A stretch of DNA of 64,000 nt from positions 498,549 to 562,548 of the forward strand of contig NZ_LMJB01000005.1 in assembly GCF_001429765.1 (NCBI RefSeq). The letters run 5' to 3'. The position numbers and the translations under genes were made by a program. The notes beneath the pieces are model-generated. The model was given only the letters and a program-made list of their open reading frames with translations, made no database searches and was not told where the DNA came from. Of this stretch, positions 53,653-62,929 are shown piece after piece (within the stretch, counting starts at the first letter, position 1; the number at the start of each line of letters is the position of its first letter). The stretch is from Flavobacterium sp. Root901 (GTDB lineage Bacteria > Bacteroidota > Bacteroidia > Flavobacteriales > Flavobacteriaceae).

Positions 53653-56469
53653 CTATAAACCGATTGTTAGATTTAAAAAATAAGTTCGCCCGTAACCGTA
53701 ATAATATTTTGGGCCAAATGATGGTGTACCGCTTGAAACATCCTGATTCAATGCCCTAAAATTGGCATTCCGGGCCTGCTCAAAACCTCCTGTTTTATAA
53801 ACGAGACCCAAAACATTGTTTATGCTCGCAAATAATCCGACATATTTTTTATAAACACGCCATGATTTTCCTCCACTAATGTTTAACAAAGTCACAGGAT
53901 TAAATTTTTCTTGTTTAAGCAGTTCGTTTCCTCTTTGAGAAGATGCTTCGGGAAAAGGAAATCCATTTGCCGGATTAATATAAAATTGTGAGGTTCTTGA
54001 AATTGGCGAAACATCAATATAATTGTCTGTTAGATAATTTATATTAGTGCCTATCCACCAGAATGCAGGATCCCGATACTCTAAGCCAATAGAAAATGCA
54101 TTTTGAGGCATTCCGGCCTGCTTGTAATTTTTAAGATGGGCTTTCCCAAAATCAAAAGTGGTTTTTGCTCCGTCTTTTGACGCATTTGCATCGTTTGCAA
54201 TCGATACATCCGGATTACTATTAAAAATATAATTTCCGTAAGCAGCAGATAACGCTGCCTTTAAAGTGGAAGAAATCTGATATTCAAAACTCAATTCGGC
54301 TCCCGAATTTTTTTTATCCAGATGTGTTAACGTCTGACTCACAAAAGCATCTGTTGCGTCGTAGCCGGCGCCATTATCAAAAATTCCTTCCGCATAAAAA
54401 AAAGAAGTTTTTGAGGTGTTCTTTATTAAGGTATAATAAGCCGTGAATCGAAATTTAAGTTTTGGCGAACGATAAACGTAATTGGCTTCTGCGCTGGTAA
54501 TATTTTCATTTTCGATCCCGTCTACTATAGAATTATTTAAGCGCGAATTCGAAAACATATTTCGCAATGAAGGCGCTCTAGTTAAGTGTGCTCCATTTAT
54601 AAAAAACCATTCCCGGCCCGAAATTTTATACGTGAATCCGCCTTTAAAACCAAAATTCTCAAAATTTACTTTAGCACTTTTTCCTAAAGAAGTTGTTGGA
54701 TATATTCCGTTTTGATACAAACCCTCTCTTTGATAATTTGAAACCGAATAGGATTGTGCCAGATAAAATTCTGTTTTATCATAAGAGAATTTAAATTGTG
54801 TAAAAGCATCAATTGTATTGGCTAAAAAATTATAATTATAACCGTAAATATCTCCTTCTTTTACTTTTCTGTCTGGATTTTGCAGATCAGATTGCGATTG
54901 ATTTCCTTTATAAAACGGATCAATATCTTCAAAATATTGTCCACCGAGAAGATCTGATAAATACTGAAAATTATGTGATTTTAAATTTCGATACGTAAAT
55001 CCTCCGTCAAAAGAAATATTTGAATTAATCTGTGTATTTAGATTTGAATTTACCGCAAAAGTTTTATCATCTGTTCTGTCTTCATATAAAACATAATGAC
55101 TTTGCGCCGGCTCATAACCATTTTGACCTGGTTTTTGATTTGCAGAATAAATGGCTTTCCAGTCAATTTGTGAATTTGCCAGAAATGCAGTTTTACTTTT
55201 TGCCGCATTTTCATAATCCGGAGTAAAGTCTCCTGAAAATTCTCCTTTGTCTTTTGCATAAAGTGAACTAAAATAACTCGGCATTTTTCTATAATAAACC
55301 GGATCCGGACTATCTCCATTTTGATAATCAATGTTGCTGTTTCCAACTTTTCCAAATTGATACATTACAGCAGAATTCAGGTTTGTTTTTTCGTCAATTT
55401 TAAAATAATGATTGAGCATGAGCAATGGCTCTTCTACATTTTTTACTCTTGCATTTCGCTTTTCTCCATTCTGAAATCCCCAGTACGAATTGTATTTTTC
55501 TCCCATTAAATCGCTGACTTCATTTGTATTTGGAGAATTTTTGCCACGAGAATTTGGCGTATAAAATCCGGTAAAATTGATTGAATTTCTGTTGTTTAAT
55601 TTCTTTTCTACGCTGAGAAAAAAAGAAGCTGCATCGAAGTTTGTTCCTTCAAAATAACCTTCATCAGCCCATCTTTTTCCTGCAGAAACTGCATAAGCCC
55701 AGCCAGACACATTCATTCCGGATGCATAGGTGCCAATTCCGCGCCAGGTATATGCCGTATTGCTTCCTGAAAAAGTCAGCTGAGTTCCTTTTCTGTAAAG
55801 AGAAGCACGGGTAAAAATTTGCTGCGTTCCTAAAACACCTCCAAAAGTATAATTGGAAGCCGCGGTGCCAATAGAAAATTCCTGATTACGAAGTACATTA
55901 TTCAATCCGCCCCAATTGTTCCATTGCGGCCTGCCGTCGTAGATTTTATTCATGGTCATTCCGTTGAGCATCGTGGTTCCGTTTTCACTGTCTAAACCGC
56001 GAACCCTAAATCGGGCCTGACCCCAGTTAAATGCTGAAGTTTGCATAAAAGCATCTTTTGAAGATTGCAGCAGACCGGATGTCATTTCAGACGAACTGTT
56101 ATCATCAGACAAATCACTATCTAATAATGTGATCAAAGCTGCCGGAGCTTCATCTAAAATGGTGTCTTCTAATGGTATTATTCCGAGATTTATTCTTTGA
56201 CCAAAATCAGACTGAATTTTTAAAAGCAGATCTTTATATCCCTGACTATGAACCCACAATAATTGTTCGCCTTTTAGGGGGGAATACAATTCAAATTTTC
56301 CGGTTTTGGAAGTTAGTGCTGTAAGCGATGAGTTTTGAATATTGACTACAACATTCTCAAGTGGATTTTGCGTTTTGGCATCAATTACATATCCTGTAAA
56401 GATGGTTTCCTGAGCAAAAGCAAAATTAAAAGACCATAAAATAAAAATAACCGAGTATTTTTTTACCAT
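53653..56469 (-). CDS. TonB-dependent receptor with carboxypeptidase-like domain
   Basis: A 938-residue outer-membrane receptor; ATG at 56469 (MVKKYSVIFILWSFNFAFAQ) is the signal peptide start, with a TTG four codons earlier ignored. An N-terminal carboxypeptidase-like Ig domain (GYVIDAKTQNPLENVVVNI) precedes the plug (FRVRGLDSENGTTMLNGM) and a barrel finishing in a typical aromatic strand. It lacks the longer SusC signature and has no SusD; the lipoprotein downstream is its partner instead. The substrate is unknown. Confidence 0.92.
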   Translation of the reverse strand: MVKKYSVIFILWSFNFAFAQETIFTGYVIDAKTQNPLENVVVNIQNSSLTALTSKTGKFELYSPLKGEQLLWVHSQGYKDLLLKIQSDFGQRINLGIIPLEDTILDEAPAALITLLDSDLSDDNSSSEMTSGLLQSSKDAFMQTSAFNWGQARFRVRGLDSENGTTMLNGMTMNKIYDGRPQWNNWGGLNNVLRNQEFSIGTAASNYTFGGVLGTQQIFTRASLYRKGTQLTFSGSNTAYTWRGIGTYASGMNVSGWAYAVSAGKRWADEGYFEGTNFDAASFFLSVEKKLNNRNSINFTGFYTPNSRGKNSPNTNEVSDLMGEKYNSYWGFQNGEKRNARVKNVEEPLLMLNHYFKIDEKTNLNSAVMYQFGKVGNSNIDYQNGDSPDPVYYRKMPSYFSSLYAKDKGEFSGDFTPDYENAAKSKTAFLANSQIDWKAIYSANQKPGQNGYEPAQSHYVLYEDRTDDKTFAVNSNLNTQINSNISFDGGFTYRNLKSHNFQYLSDLLGGQYFEDIDPFYKGNQSQSDLQNPDRKVKEGDIYGYNYNFLANTIDAFTQFKFSYDKTEFYLAQSYSVSNYQREGLYQNGIYPTTSLGKSAKVNFENFGFKGGFTYKISGREWFFINGAHLTRAPSLRNMFSNSRLNNSIVDGIENENITSAEANYVYRSPKLKFRFTAYYTLIKNTSKTSFFYAEGIFDNGAGYDATDAFVSQTLTHLDKKNSGAELSFEYQISSTLKAALSAAYGNYIFNSNPDVSIANDANASKDGAKTTFDFGKAHLKNYKQAGMPQNAFSIGLEYRDPAFWWIGTNINYLTDNYIDVSPISRTSQFYINPANGFPFPEASSQRGNELLKQEKFNPVTLLNISGGKSWRVYKKYVGLFASINNVLGLVYKTGGFEQARNANFRALNQDVSSGTPSFGPKYYYGYGRTYFLNLTIGL

Positions 56470-56574
56470 TAAAAATTCCAATTTACTTTGAAAATAGTTT
56501 TAGGAAATTAATCCCTTATTCAAAAGATAAAATTGGTTTTGGAAAAGGCCGGTTTATAGTCAAATAACCCGATT

Positions 56575-56582
56575 CAAATATA
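56575..56582 (-). promoter_or_regulatory. -7 element of the TonB receptor unit
   Basis: On the minus strand TATATTTG, a perfect match, about 105 bases before the ATG; no TTG at normal spacing was found. Confidence 0.4.
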
Positions 56583-56685
56583 GAAAAAATAATTAAAAAG
56601 AAAATAAATTCTTACAAATTAAAAATAATTATAGTAACAATGAAAAGATGTTTTTTGGTCAAAAACAAAAATTTGGTTCAAAATA

Positions 56686-57903
56686 CTAATTTGAAGTTCT
56701 GATTTTAGAAACCATAAAAGCGATTAGAACGCCAAAAATCCCGATGAAAGCAAAAGAAAAACGAAGTCCAAAGTTTTGAGCAATATGACCTATAACGGGC
56801 GGTCCCATTAAAAATCCAAGGAAACTTACACTTGAAACTATTGTTAAAGCTTCTCCTGCCGGAACAGTCGGATTTTTTCCCGCCATACTGTAAACTGTTG
56901 GAACTATAGTGGCAACTCCTAAACCAACTGCCATAAAAGCAATAGTACATGGAATAATATAAGGAAGAAAAACAGCTGTAAATAATCCGGCAGAAATCAT
57001 AACGCCGCTAATCTGCATAACGCGTTCACGGCCAAATTTATTGATTAATCCGTCGCCTAAAAATCTTCCACTGGCCATCATAATCATAAATGATGTATAT
57101 CCTAAAACCACCAAAGGTCCCGGCGCCTGCACAATATCTTTAAAGTAAACACCGCTCCAGTCAAACATAACTCCTTCGCTCGCCATACTGCAAAAGCCAA
57201 TTACTCCAAGCCAGATTAAGCCGCTGTCCGGTTTTACAAATATTTTTTTCTTCTCTGTATTGTGCTTGATTTTTTCTTTGGCCCTGATTAAAAATTGGAA
57301 ATTGAAGGCGATCATTAATAATACTACGACGCCAACAATTAAAAAATGATGCAATGGCGTTAAGTTTAAAGCCAGCATTCCTAAACCAACTAAAGCTCCT
57401 GTAAATCCTGCAAAACTCCACATTCCGTGAAAAGAGGACATGATTGTTTTTTTGAAAAGTACTTCTGTATAAACACCTTGTGTATTTACTGCAATATTGG
57501 CTAAGTTTCCAAATAATCCAAATAAAAACAATCCTACTGACAATTGCAGCCCTGTCGTTGCCAGACCTAAATTGGCGAGACTTAAAACATACATGATCAG
57601 TGCAAAAATCAAAACACGGTGACTTCCGAATTTGGTTACCATTTTTCCCGAAAAAGGCATAACAATTAACTGTCCCATTGGAAGGGCAAAAAGAATGGAA
57701 CCTAAATCACCTTCTGTTAAATTTAAAGCAGCTTTGATATCCGGAATGCGGCTTGCCCAGGTTGCAAAACTTAATCCCATTCCGAAATAAAACATTCCAA
57801 CGGCAAAACGAATTCTGTTAAGATAAGAAGCCTTTGCTTCTCTAAAAACTTTCTTGATTTTTCCTTTAGTCTGAAAAAGTTGTAATGGATTAAAATTTAT
57901 CAA
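56686..57903 (-). CDS. MFS transporter, YbjJ-like
   Basis: A 405-residue inner-membrane protein with twelve predicted spans. The conserved FYFGMGLSFATWASRIPDIKAALNLTEGDLGSILFALPMGQL opening and GKMVTKFGSHRVLIF match the YbjJ/FucP-like branch of the major facilitator family. GCMASEGVMFDWSGVYFKDI-type residues in the second half (CSMASEGVMFDWSG) are also seen there. The substrate is not known. It stands alone upstream of the repeat-rich gap. Confidence 0.87.
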   Translation of the reverse strand: MINFNPLQLFQTKGKIKKVFREAKASYLNRIRFAVGMFYFGMGLSFATWASRIPDIKAALNLTEGDLGSILFALPMGQLIVMPFSGKMVTKFGSHRVLIFALIMYVLSLANLGLATTGLQLSVGLFLFGLFGNLANIAVNTQGVYTEVLFKKTIMSSFHGMWSFAGFTGALVGLGMLALNLTPLHHFLIVGVVVLLMIAFNFQFLIRAKEKIKHNTEKKKIFVKPDSGLIWLGVIGFCSMASEGVMFDWSGVYFKDIVQAPGPLVVLGYTSFMIMMASGRFLGDGLINKFGRERVMQISGVMISAGLFTAVFLPYIIPCTIAFMAVGLGVATIVPTVYSMAGKNPTVPAGEALTIVSSVSFLGFLMGPPVIGHIAQNFGLRFSFAFIGIFGVLIAFMVSKIRTSN

Positions 57904-58029
57904 AACCGATGCATTTTTGGGATTATATTATAAAAGTACAAAAAACCTGTGTATTTACTTAAAGGTACAAATTGTTCGATTATTTACAACGTTATTGTTT
58001 ATAAATTGGCTGGTTTTGCTTCAGATTTT

Positions 58030-58203
58030 ACAAGTTTTGACCACAGATTTTACGGATTAAACGGATTTTGACCGATGATATTTTTTGTTTTGCGCACAAA
58101 AAAGACGCACTGCTGTGCGTCTCTAAAATCGTTCTTTATATAATTTAACTCAAATTATAAATCAAAGCAATATAAACCCGTTTAATTAGTTTAATCCGCG
58201 GGA
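58030..58203. repeat. Composite repeat: GGATTAAACGG arms enclosing a GACGCAC hairpin
   Basis: The left part (58030-58066, CCACAGATTTTACGGATTAAACGG) and right part (58175-58203, CCCGTTTAATTAGTTTAATCC) are rough reverse complements. Between them lies a perfect hairpin AGACGCAC-TGCT-GTGCGTCT (58103-58122), whose arm recurs at 6723-6733. This fills most of the 306-base gap 57904-58209; no gene or promoter is recognised in the rest. Confidence 0.6.
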
Positions 58204-58209
58204 TGTAAT

Positions 58210-59250
58210 TTATAAGTTAATTACAGTTCGTTGTGCATTACTTGCAATTGCAGCTTCTATAATCTGCATTACTTTTACGCCGTCCTGAGCGGTGACCGGT
58301 TCTGGAGTTCTGTTTGTAATAGAATTAAAAACACCGTCAAAAAACGAAAAATAATTTCCTTTGAGTGTCGGTACTTTTTCGCGAATTACTTTTCCGTCCA
58401 CTTCCGTATGCAAAATACCTTGCAAATCTTCAGGTTCTGTTCCCCAGGATTCTAAATTTGGTTTTTTTCCAATTTTTAATTCATCTTCCTGAACGTCTCC
58501 GCGGGGTTTTAAAAACGAACCTTTTTTTCCGTGAATCGTATAAGCCGGATTGGCTTCTCTCACAAAAAAACCTGCTTTTAAACGTACTCTTAAATCATCA
58601 TAAATTAAAGACAAGTCGAACCAGTCGTCGACTAAAGAATTTTCCCTTGTAATTCTGATATCACCGAAAACCGATTTTGGAGAACCAAATAAACTAATAG
58701 CCTGATCGATAATATGCGGACCCAGATCTTTTAAAACTCCTGCTCCGTCGTTTGCCGTTTCTTTGTGCGCTTTTGGACTTAATAATGGATTGTATCTGTC
58801 AAAATGAAATTCGGCTTCGACTAAATCTCCTAAAACGCCGTCATTGATTATTTTCTGAATGGTTTTAAAATCACTGTCCCATCTTCTGTTTTGAAAAACG
58901 GCTAATTTTAATCCTTTTTCTTTAGCAATTTCAGCCAGTTCTTCGGCTTCGGATACAGTTGTCGTAAAGGCTTTTTCGACTACTGCATGTTTTCCGGCCA
59001 AAAGCACTTTTTTGGCGTATTCATAATGCGTTCCAACCGGCGTATTTACGATTACAAGGTCAACATCATCTGCTAATAAATCTTCTATCGAAGCATAACT
59101 TTTAACGTATGGATAATCTTCCTGAATCAATTTTTTGCTTCTTTCCCAGGAACCTAACAATTCAAATCCGGGATGAATATCTAAAAAAGGCGCGTGAAAA
59201 ACTTTCCCCGACATTCCGTATGATAATAGTGCTGTTTTTATTTTTTGCAT
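58210..59250 (-). CDS. Gfo/Idh/MocA-family oxidoreductase
   Basis: A 346-residue NAD(P)-dependent sugar or inositol-type dehydrogenase. N-terminal Rossmann domain with LLSYGMSGKVFHAPFLDIHPGFELLG and VIVNTPVGTHYEYAKKVLLAGKHAVVEKAF, where EKAF stands in the place of the family's catalytic EKP motif. GVLKDLGPHIIDQAISLFG is the conserved DxGxHxxD block with catalytic His. ATG at 59250 is chosen over the open frame to 59307. The closest named relatives in my memory are YdgJ/YhhX-type enzymes; the substrate is unknown. Confidence 0.88.
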   Translation of the reverse strand: MQKIKTALLSYGMSGKVFHAPFLDIHPGFELLGSWERSKKLIQEDYPYVKSYASIEDLLADDVDLVIVNTPVGTHYEYAKKVLLAGKHAVVEKAFTTTVSEAEELAEIAKEKGLKLAVFQNRRWDSDFKTIQKIINDGVLGDLVEAEFHFDRYNPLLSPKAHKETANDGAGVLKDLGPHIIDQAISLFGSPKSVFGDIRITRENSLVDDWFDLSLIYDDLRVRLKAGFFVREANPAYTIHGKKGSFLKPRGDVQEDELKIGKKPNLESWGTEPEDLQGILHTEVDGKVIREKVPTLKGNYFSFFDGVFNSITNRTPEPVTAQDGVKVMQIIEAAIASNAQRTVINL

Positions 59251-59302
59251 TTTGTATGTTTTTTTGCCACAGATTAATTGATTTACACAGCTTCTTGTTT
59301 TT

Positions 59303-59374
59303 GCCACGAATTACACAAATTATCACAAATCGGTATGCATATTTTAATTAGCGAAAATTAGTGGAATTCGTGGC
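59303..59374. repeat. GCCACGAATT inverted-repeat element, copy 3
   Basis: The left arm from 59303 (GCCACGAATTACACAAATT) pairs with the right arm ending 59374 (AATTAGTGGAATTCGTGGC). T's precede and A's follow the element, as in copy 2. It fills the gap between the two minus-strand oxidoreductase genes. Confidence 0.7.
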
Positions 59375-59382
59375 AAAAAAAA

Positions 59383-60453
59383 TTAATTCTTAGCTCTTTC
59401 GTATTGTTTTGGCCATTGAATATCATCGTTTAATTCTTTGGCAAAATCCAAAGCTAAATTAGGATTTCTTAATGATTCTCTGGCGAATAAAATTAAATCG
59501 GCCTGACCGTTTTTCAAAATTTCTTCGGCTTGTCCGGCTTCGGTAATTAAACCAACGGCACCTGTTAAGATGCTGGCTTCTTTCTTTATTTTTTCTGCAA
59601 ACGGAACCTGATAACCCGGGCCCAATATTATTTTTTGATGCGAAACCAATCCTCCGGATGAAACATCAATTAAATCGACTCCTTTTTCTTTTAATATTGC
59701 AGACAGCTTTACAGATTCTTCCGGATTCCATCCATTTTCTGCCCAGTCTGTTGCTGAAATCCTGACAAATAACGGAAGATCTTTTGGCCATTCCTGCTGT
59801 ACGGCTTCGAGAATTTCGATTGTAAAACGAATTCGGTTTTCAAAACTTCCTCCATATTCATCTGTTCTTATGTTTGTTAAAGGCGATAAAAACTGATGCA
59901 GCAAATAACCATGCGCCGCATGAATTTCAAGCACTTTATATCCTGCCTGAACAGCTCTTTTTGTCGCGGTTTTAAAATCCGAGATCACTTTTTGGATTCC
60001 GTTTTGATCTAAAGCTTCGGGAAGAAATGGTTCGTCATCGTGATACGGAACCGCACTTGCCGAAAACGTCTGCCATCCGCCCTGAGCAAAATCTAATTTT
60101 TTATTTCCATCCCATGGAGCAGAAACGCTTGCTTTTCTTCCGGCATGCGCCAGCTGGATTCCGGGAACGGAGTTTTGGGAAACAATAAATGCGTTGATTT
60201 GTTTTAGTTTTTCGATATGTTCGTCTTTCCAGATTCCGAGATCAGAAGGCGAAATTCTCGCTTCCGGAGAAACCGCTGTAGCTTCCTGAATAATCAGTCC
60301 GGCGCCTCCGCTTGCGCGGCTTCCCAAGTGAACCAAATGCCAGTCGTTTGCAAATCCGTCAAGGGCAGAATACTGACACATTGGCGAAATAGCAATTCTG
60401 TTTTTCAGGGTAATATTTTTTAATGTGAAGGGGGAAAATAATTGTGAAGCCAT
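59383..60453 (-). CDS. NADH:flavin oxidoreductase, Old Yellow Enzyme family (YqjM-like)
   Basis: A 356-residue FMN enzyme that reduces activated C=C bonds. TIM-barrel landmarks: LKNRIAISPMCQYSALDGFANDWH with the YqjM-type Cys in the MCQYSA block, HLGSRASGGAGLIIQEATAV, QLAHAGRKAS, HAAHGYLLHQFLSPLTN with the substrate-binding His pair, NIRTDEYGGSFENR and the C-terminal FARESLRNPNL. The length fits the thermophilic-like/YqjM subclass. It is alone and diverges from rseP. Confidence 0.92.
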   Translation of the reverse strand: MASQLFSPFTLKNITLKNRIAISPMCQYSALDGFANDWHLVHLGSRASGGAGLIIQEATAVSPEARISPSDLGIWKDEHIEKLKQINAFIVSQNSVPGIQLAHAGRKASVSAPWDGNKKLDFAQGGWQTFSASAVPYHDDEPFLPEALDQNGIQKVISDFKTATKRAVQAGYKVLEIHAAHGYLLHQFLSPLTNIRTDEYGGSFENRIRFTIEILEAVQQEWPKDLPLFVRISATDWAENGWNPEESVKLSAILKEKGVDLIDVSSGGLVSHQKIILGPGYQVPFAEKIKKEASILTGAVGLITEAGQAEEILKNGQADLILFARESLRNPNLALDFAKELNDDIQWPKQYERAKN

Positions 60454-60615
60454 AATTGTAACTTTTAATAAATTTGCGCTACCAATTAAAATGGACAGCT
60501 TATAAAAAGTAAAGTTACAGTATCTTGTTAAAACGAGAAATTGAAATGTTTATTAATTAACAAACATTTAAAACCTTATGTATTATATTGCGCTCTCAAA
60601 TTAAAATAGAAACGC

Positions 60616-60623
60616 TACTTTTG
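60616..60623 (+). promoter_or_regulatory. -7 element of rseP
   Basis: TACTTTTG, 29 bases before the ATG, with a TTG at 60588-60590 (25 bases upstream, just over the usual spacing). Confidence 0.5.
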
Positions 60624-60651
60624 TGCGTTAAATACGAACTAAAAATATAAA

Positions 60652-61992
60652 ATGGATATAGTTATCAAACTCTCTCAATTTCTATTGAGTTTATCTTTAC
60701 TTATTATTCTTCACGAATTAGGGCATTTTATCCCTGCAAAATTGTTTAAAACGAGAGTTGAAAAATTTTACTTATTTTTTGATGTTAAATATTCGCTGTT
60801 AAAAAAGAAAATTGGCGAAACAGAATACGGAATTGGATGGCTGCCGCTTGGAGGTTATGTAAAAATCTCAGGAATGATCGACGAAAGTATGGACAAGGAA
60901 CAAATGGCTCTTCCGCCTCAGCCTTGGGAATTTCGTTCTAAACCGGCCTGGCAGCGTTTAATCATTATGCTTGGCGGTGTGACAGTAAACTTTATTCTGG
61001 CTTTTCTTATCTATATAGGAATGGCATTTGCTTATGGCGATACTTATGTGGCTAATGCCGATTTAAAAGACGGGGTTTTTATTGAAAATCCTGCAATGCT
61101 TAAAGCTGGTTTTAGAACCGGAGATAAAATTATTTCGATTGACGGAAAAAAAGTAGAAAATTTTGACAGCGACATGAATATGAATGTCATCATGTCTAAA
61201 CATGTTTTGATTGAAAGAGACGGAAAACAACAAACTATTACTATTCCGAATGATTTTGTTGACCAGTTATCTAAATATGAAAAAGGTTTGCTGATTGGCA
61301 TCAGAATGCCTTTTGTGGTAGGTAAAATTGCTGAGGACTCAGAAAACACTTCTTTGAAACCAAAAGACATTATTGTAAGCCTGAATGGTCAAAAGATTAA
61401 ATATTTTGATGAAGCAAAAACTATTTTAGAAGCAAACAAAGGAAAAACAATTCCAGCTGTTGTACTACGAGATTTAAAAGAAACTCCTGTTACGGTTAAG
61501 GTTTCTAAACTAGGAAAATTAGGTATTGGTGTCGGAGGTTTAGCTATAGAGTCATTAGAGAAATTAGGCTACTATAAAGTGAGTACTAAAGAGTACAGTT
61601 TCTTTGAATCTATTCCGGTTGGAATTCAAAAAGGAAAAGATCAGCTGGTAGGTTATGGAAAACAATTGAAGATGATTTTTAATCCTGAAACTAAAGCTTA
61701 CAAACAAGTGGGTGGTTTTGCAGCCATTTATAACATTTTTCCAAGTTTTTGGAGTTGGGAAACGTTCTGGTCAATTACTGCTTTATTGTCAATTATGCTT
61801 GGAGTTATGAATTTATTGCCAATTCCGGCTCTTGACGGCGGACATGTGATGTTTTTATTGTATGAAATTATCAGTGGCAAAAAACCAAGCGATAAATTCC
61901 TTGAAAATGCCCAAATGGTTGGCTTCGTACTACTTATAGCGCTGCTTTTGTTCGCAAACGGGAACGACATTTATAAGGCAATTGTCAAGTAG
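60652..61992 (+). CDS. rseP: Site-2 membrane metalloprotease RseP
   Basis: A 446-residue intramembrane zinc protease. HELGHF at residues 21-26 in the first span is the zinc site; NLLPIPALDGGHVMF near the C-terminus carries the third ligand. The centre contains two PDZ-like regions (FRTGDKIISIDGKKV and LKPDIIVSLNG-type, SLKPKDIIVSLNGQKI), as in E. coli RseP. In E. coli it releases sigma-E by cutting RseA; in Bacteroidota it may process FecR-type anti-sigma factors and remnant signal peptides. Linking it to the sigma/FecR pair in this window is an inference. Confidence 0.95.
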   Translation: MDIVIKLSQFLLSLSLLIILHELGHFIPAKLFKTRVEKFYLFFDVKYSLLKKKIGETEYGIGWLPLGGYVKISGMIDESMDKEQMALPPQPWEFRSKPAWQRLIIMLGGVTVNFILAFLIYIGMAFAYGDTYVANADLKDGVFIENPAMLKAGFRTGDKIISIDGKKVENFDSDMNMNVIMSKHVLIERDGKQQTITIPNDFVDQLSKYEKGLLIGIRMPFVVGKIAEDSENTSLKPKDIIVSLNGQKIKYFDEAKTILEANKGKTIPAVVLRDLKETPVTVKVSKLGKLGIGVGGLAIESLEKLGYYKVSTKEYSFFESIPVGIQKGKDQLVGYGKQLKMIFNPETKAYKQVGGFAAIYNIFPSFWSWETFWSITALLSIMLGVMNLLPIPALDGGHVMFLLYEIISGKKPSDKFLENAQMVGFVLLIALLLFANGNDIYKAIVK

Positions 61993-62025
61993 AAAAATAT
62001 TTTTTGAAAAAGAGTTAAAATATTT

Positions 62026-62054
62026 TTGAGAAACTAAAAAATCAATTATATTTG
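62026..62054 (+). promoter_or_regulatory. Promoter of the tRNA-Asn pair
   Basis: TTG (62026-62028), 18 bases, TATATTTG (62047-62054): full consensus, 24 bases before the first tRNA. Confidence 0.75.
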
Positions 62055-62078
62055 CACTCGCTAAAAAGAGCAACAACT

Positions 62079-62152
62079 TCCTCCTTAGCTCAGTTGGTTA
62101 GAGCATCTGACTGTTAATCAGAGGGTCCTTGGTTCGAGCCCAAGAGGGGGAG
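62079..62152 (+). tRNA. tRNA-Asn (anticodon GTT), first copy
   Basis: A 74-base cloverleaf. The acceptor TCCTCCT pairs with AGGGGGA; the D arm is GCTC...GAGC; the anticodon arm TCTGA-CTGTTAA-TCAGA holds anticodon GTT; the T arm CTTGG-TTCGAGC-CCAAG is intact. The gene does not encode CCA. Confidence 0.95.
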
Positions 62153-62190
62153 CAACTTTTTTTAGCAAACATATTTACCTTTAAGGTGAT

Positions 62191-62264
62191 TCCTCCTTAG
62201 CTCAGTTGGTTAGAGCATCTGACTGTTAATCAGAGGGTCCTTGGTTCGAGCCCAAGAGGGGGAG
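62191..62264 (+). tRNA. tRNA-Asn (anticodon GTT), second copy
   Basis: Identical over all 74 bases to the copy at 62079-62152, 38 bases later. It shares the upstream promoter and is followed by a terminator. Confidence 0.95.
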
Positions 62265-62271
62265 CTTATTA

Positions 62272-62306
62272 AATACCACTTACAAACTGTAAGTGGTATT
62301 TTTTTT
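62272..62306 (+). terminator. Terminator of the tRNA operon
   Basis: AATACCACTTAC (62272-62283) pairs exactly with GTAAGTGGTATT (62289-62300) around AAACT, followed by T's. Confidence 0.9.
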
Positions 62307-62484
62307 GACCGTTAATCAAAGAACTAAATATTTTCAATTAACTTTTACGTTTTAGGCTAATTCAGCTCTGAATGATAATAAACAACTGATAATCAATATT
62401 ATTCGTTCTTCAGAATTAAAAATAAAAAGTCTTATAGTAATATATTTTAAACTTATTGTTCCTGTTTAAAAAAGCTAGTGTTAA

Positions 62485-62492
62485 TATTTTTG
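62485..62492 (+). promoter_or_regulatory. -7 element of the DUF4870-like gene
   Basis: TATTTTTG fits TAnnTTTG, 33 bases before ATG 62525. The nearest TTG (62456-62458) is 26 bases upstream, a little far. Confidence 0.45.
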
Positions 62493-62524
62493 CACAAAAT
62501 TTTACACATATAAAATATAACAAA

Positions 62525-62851
62525 ATGAATAACAAAACATTAGCTATCGTTTCTTACATAACCATAATTGGATGGTTAGTATCTTTCTTTTCTTCTAATT
62601 CTCCAAGAGATCCACTTGTTAAGTATCACCAAAAGCAATCTTTTGGATTATATGCAATCGTAATTGTATACAATGTAATTATTCAGATTATTGCAAGAAT
62701 TATTCCTTCATTAGTATTCATTTTCAGCTTAGTGAGTTTAGTTTTCCTGGTTTTTATTATCATTGGTGCAATTAACGCAAGTAAAGAAAAAGAAACTCCG
62801 CTTCCTTTAATTGGAAAACTTTTCGAAAACAAATTTGGTTTCATTAACTAA
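62525..62851 (+). CDS. DUF4870-like small membrane protein
   Basis: A 108-residue protein with three hydrophobic spans: NKTLAIVSYITIIGWLVSFF, LYAIVIVYNVIIQIIARI and SLVFLVFIIIGAIN. The VKYHQKQSFGLY motif between the first two and the opening SYITIIGWL agree with the DUF4870 (Tic20-like) family, found widely but of unknown function. ATG at 62525 is chosen over a longer frame from 62456 that would cover the promoter. It is a single gene with its own terminator. Confidence 0.82.
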   Translation: MNNKTLAIVSYITIIGWLVSFFSSNSPRDPLVKYHQKQSFGLYAIVIVYNVIIQIIARIIPSLVFIFSLVSLVFLVFIIIGAINASKEKETPLPLIGKLFENKFGFIN

Positions 62852-62883
62852 ATATTTGTTCTGAGAGAACAGCAAACAAAAAG

Positions 62884-62910
62884 AGACCATCAAATGATGG
62901 TCTTTTTTTG
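62884..62910 (+). terminator. Terminator after the DUF4870-like gene
   Basis: AGACCATCA (62884-62892) pairs with TGATGGTCT (62895-62903), with the loop AA and a T run after it. Confidence 0.85.
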
Positions 62911-62929
62911 TTTTAAAAATTATCTTGTT

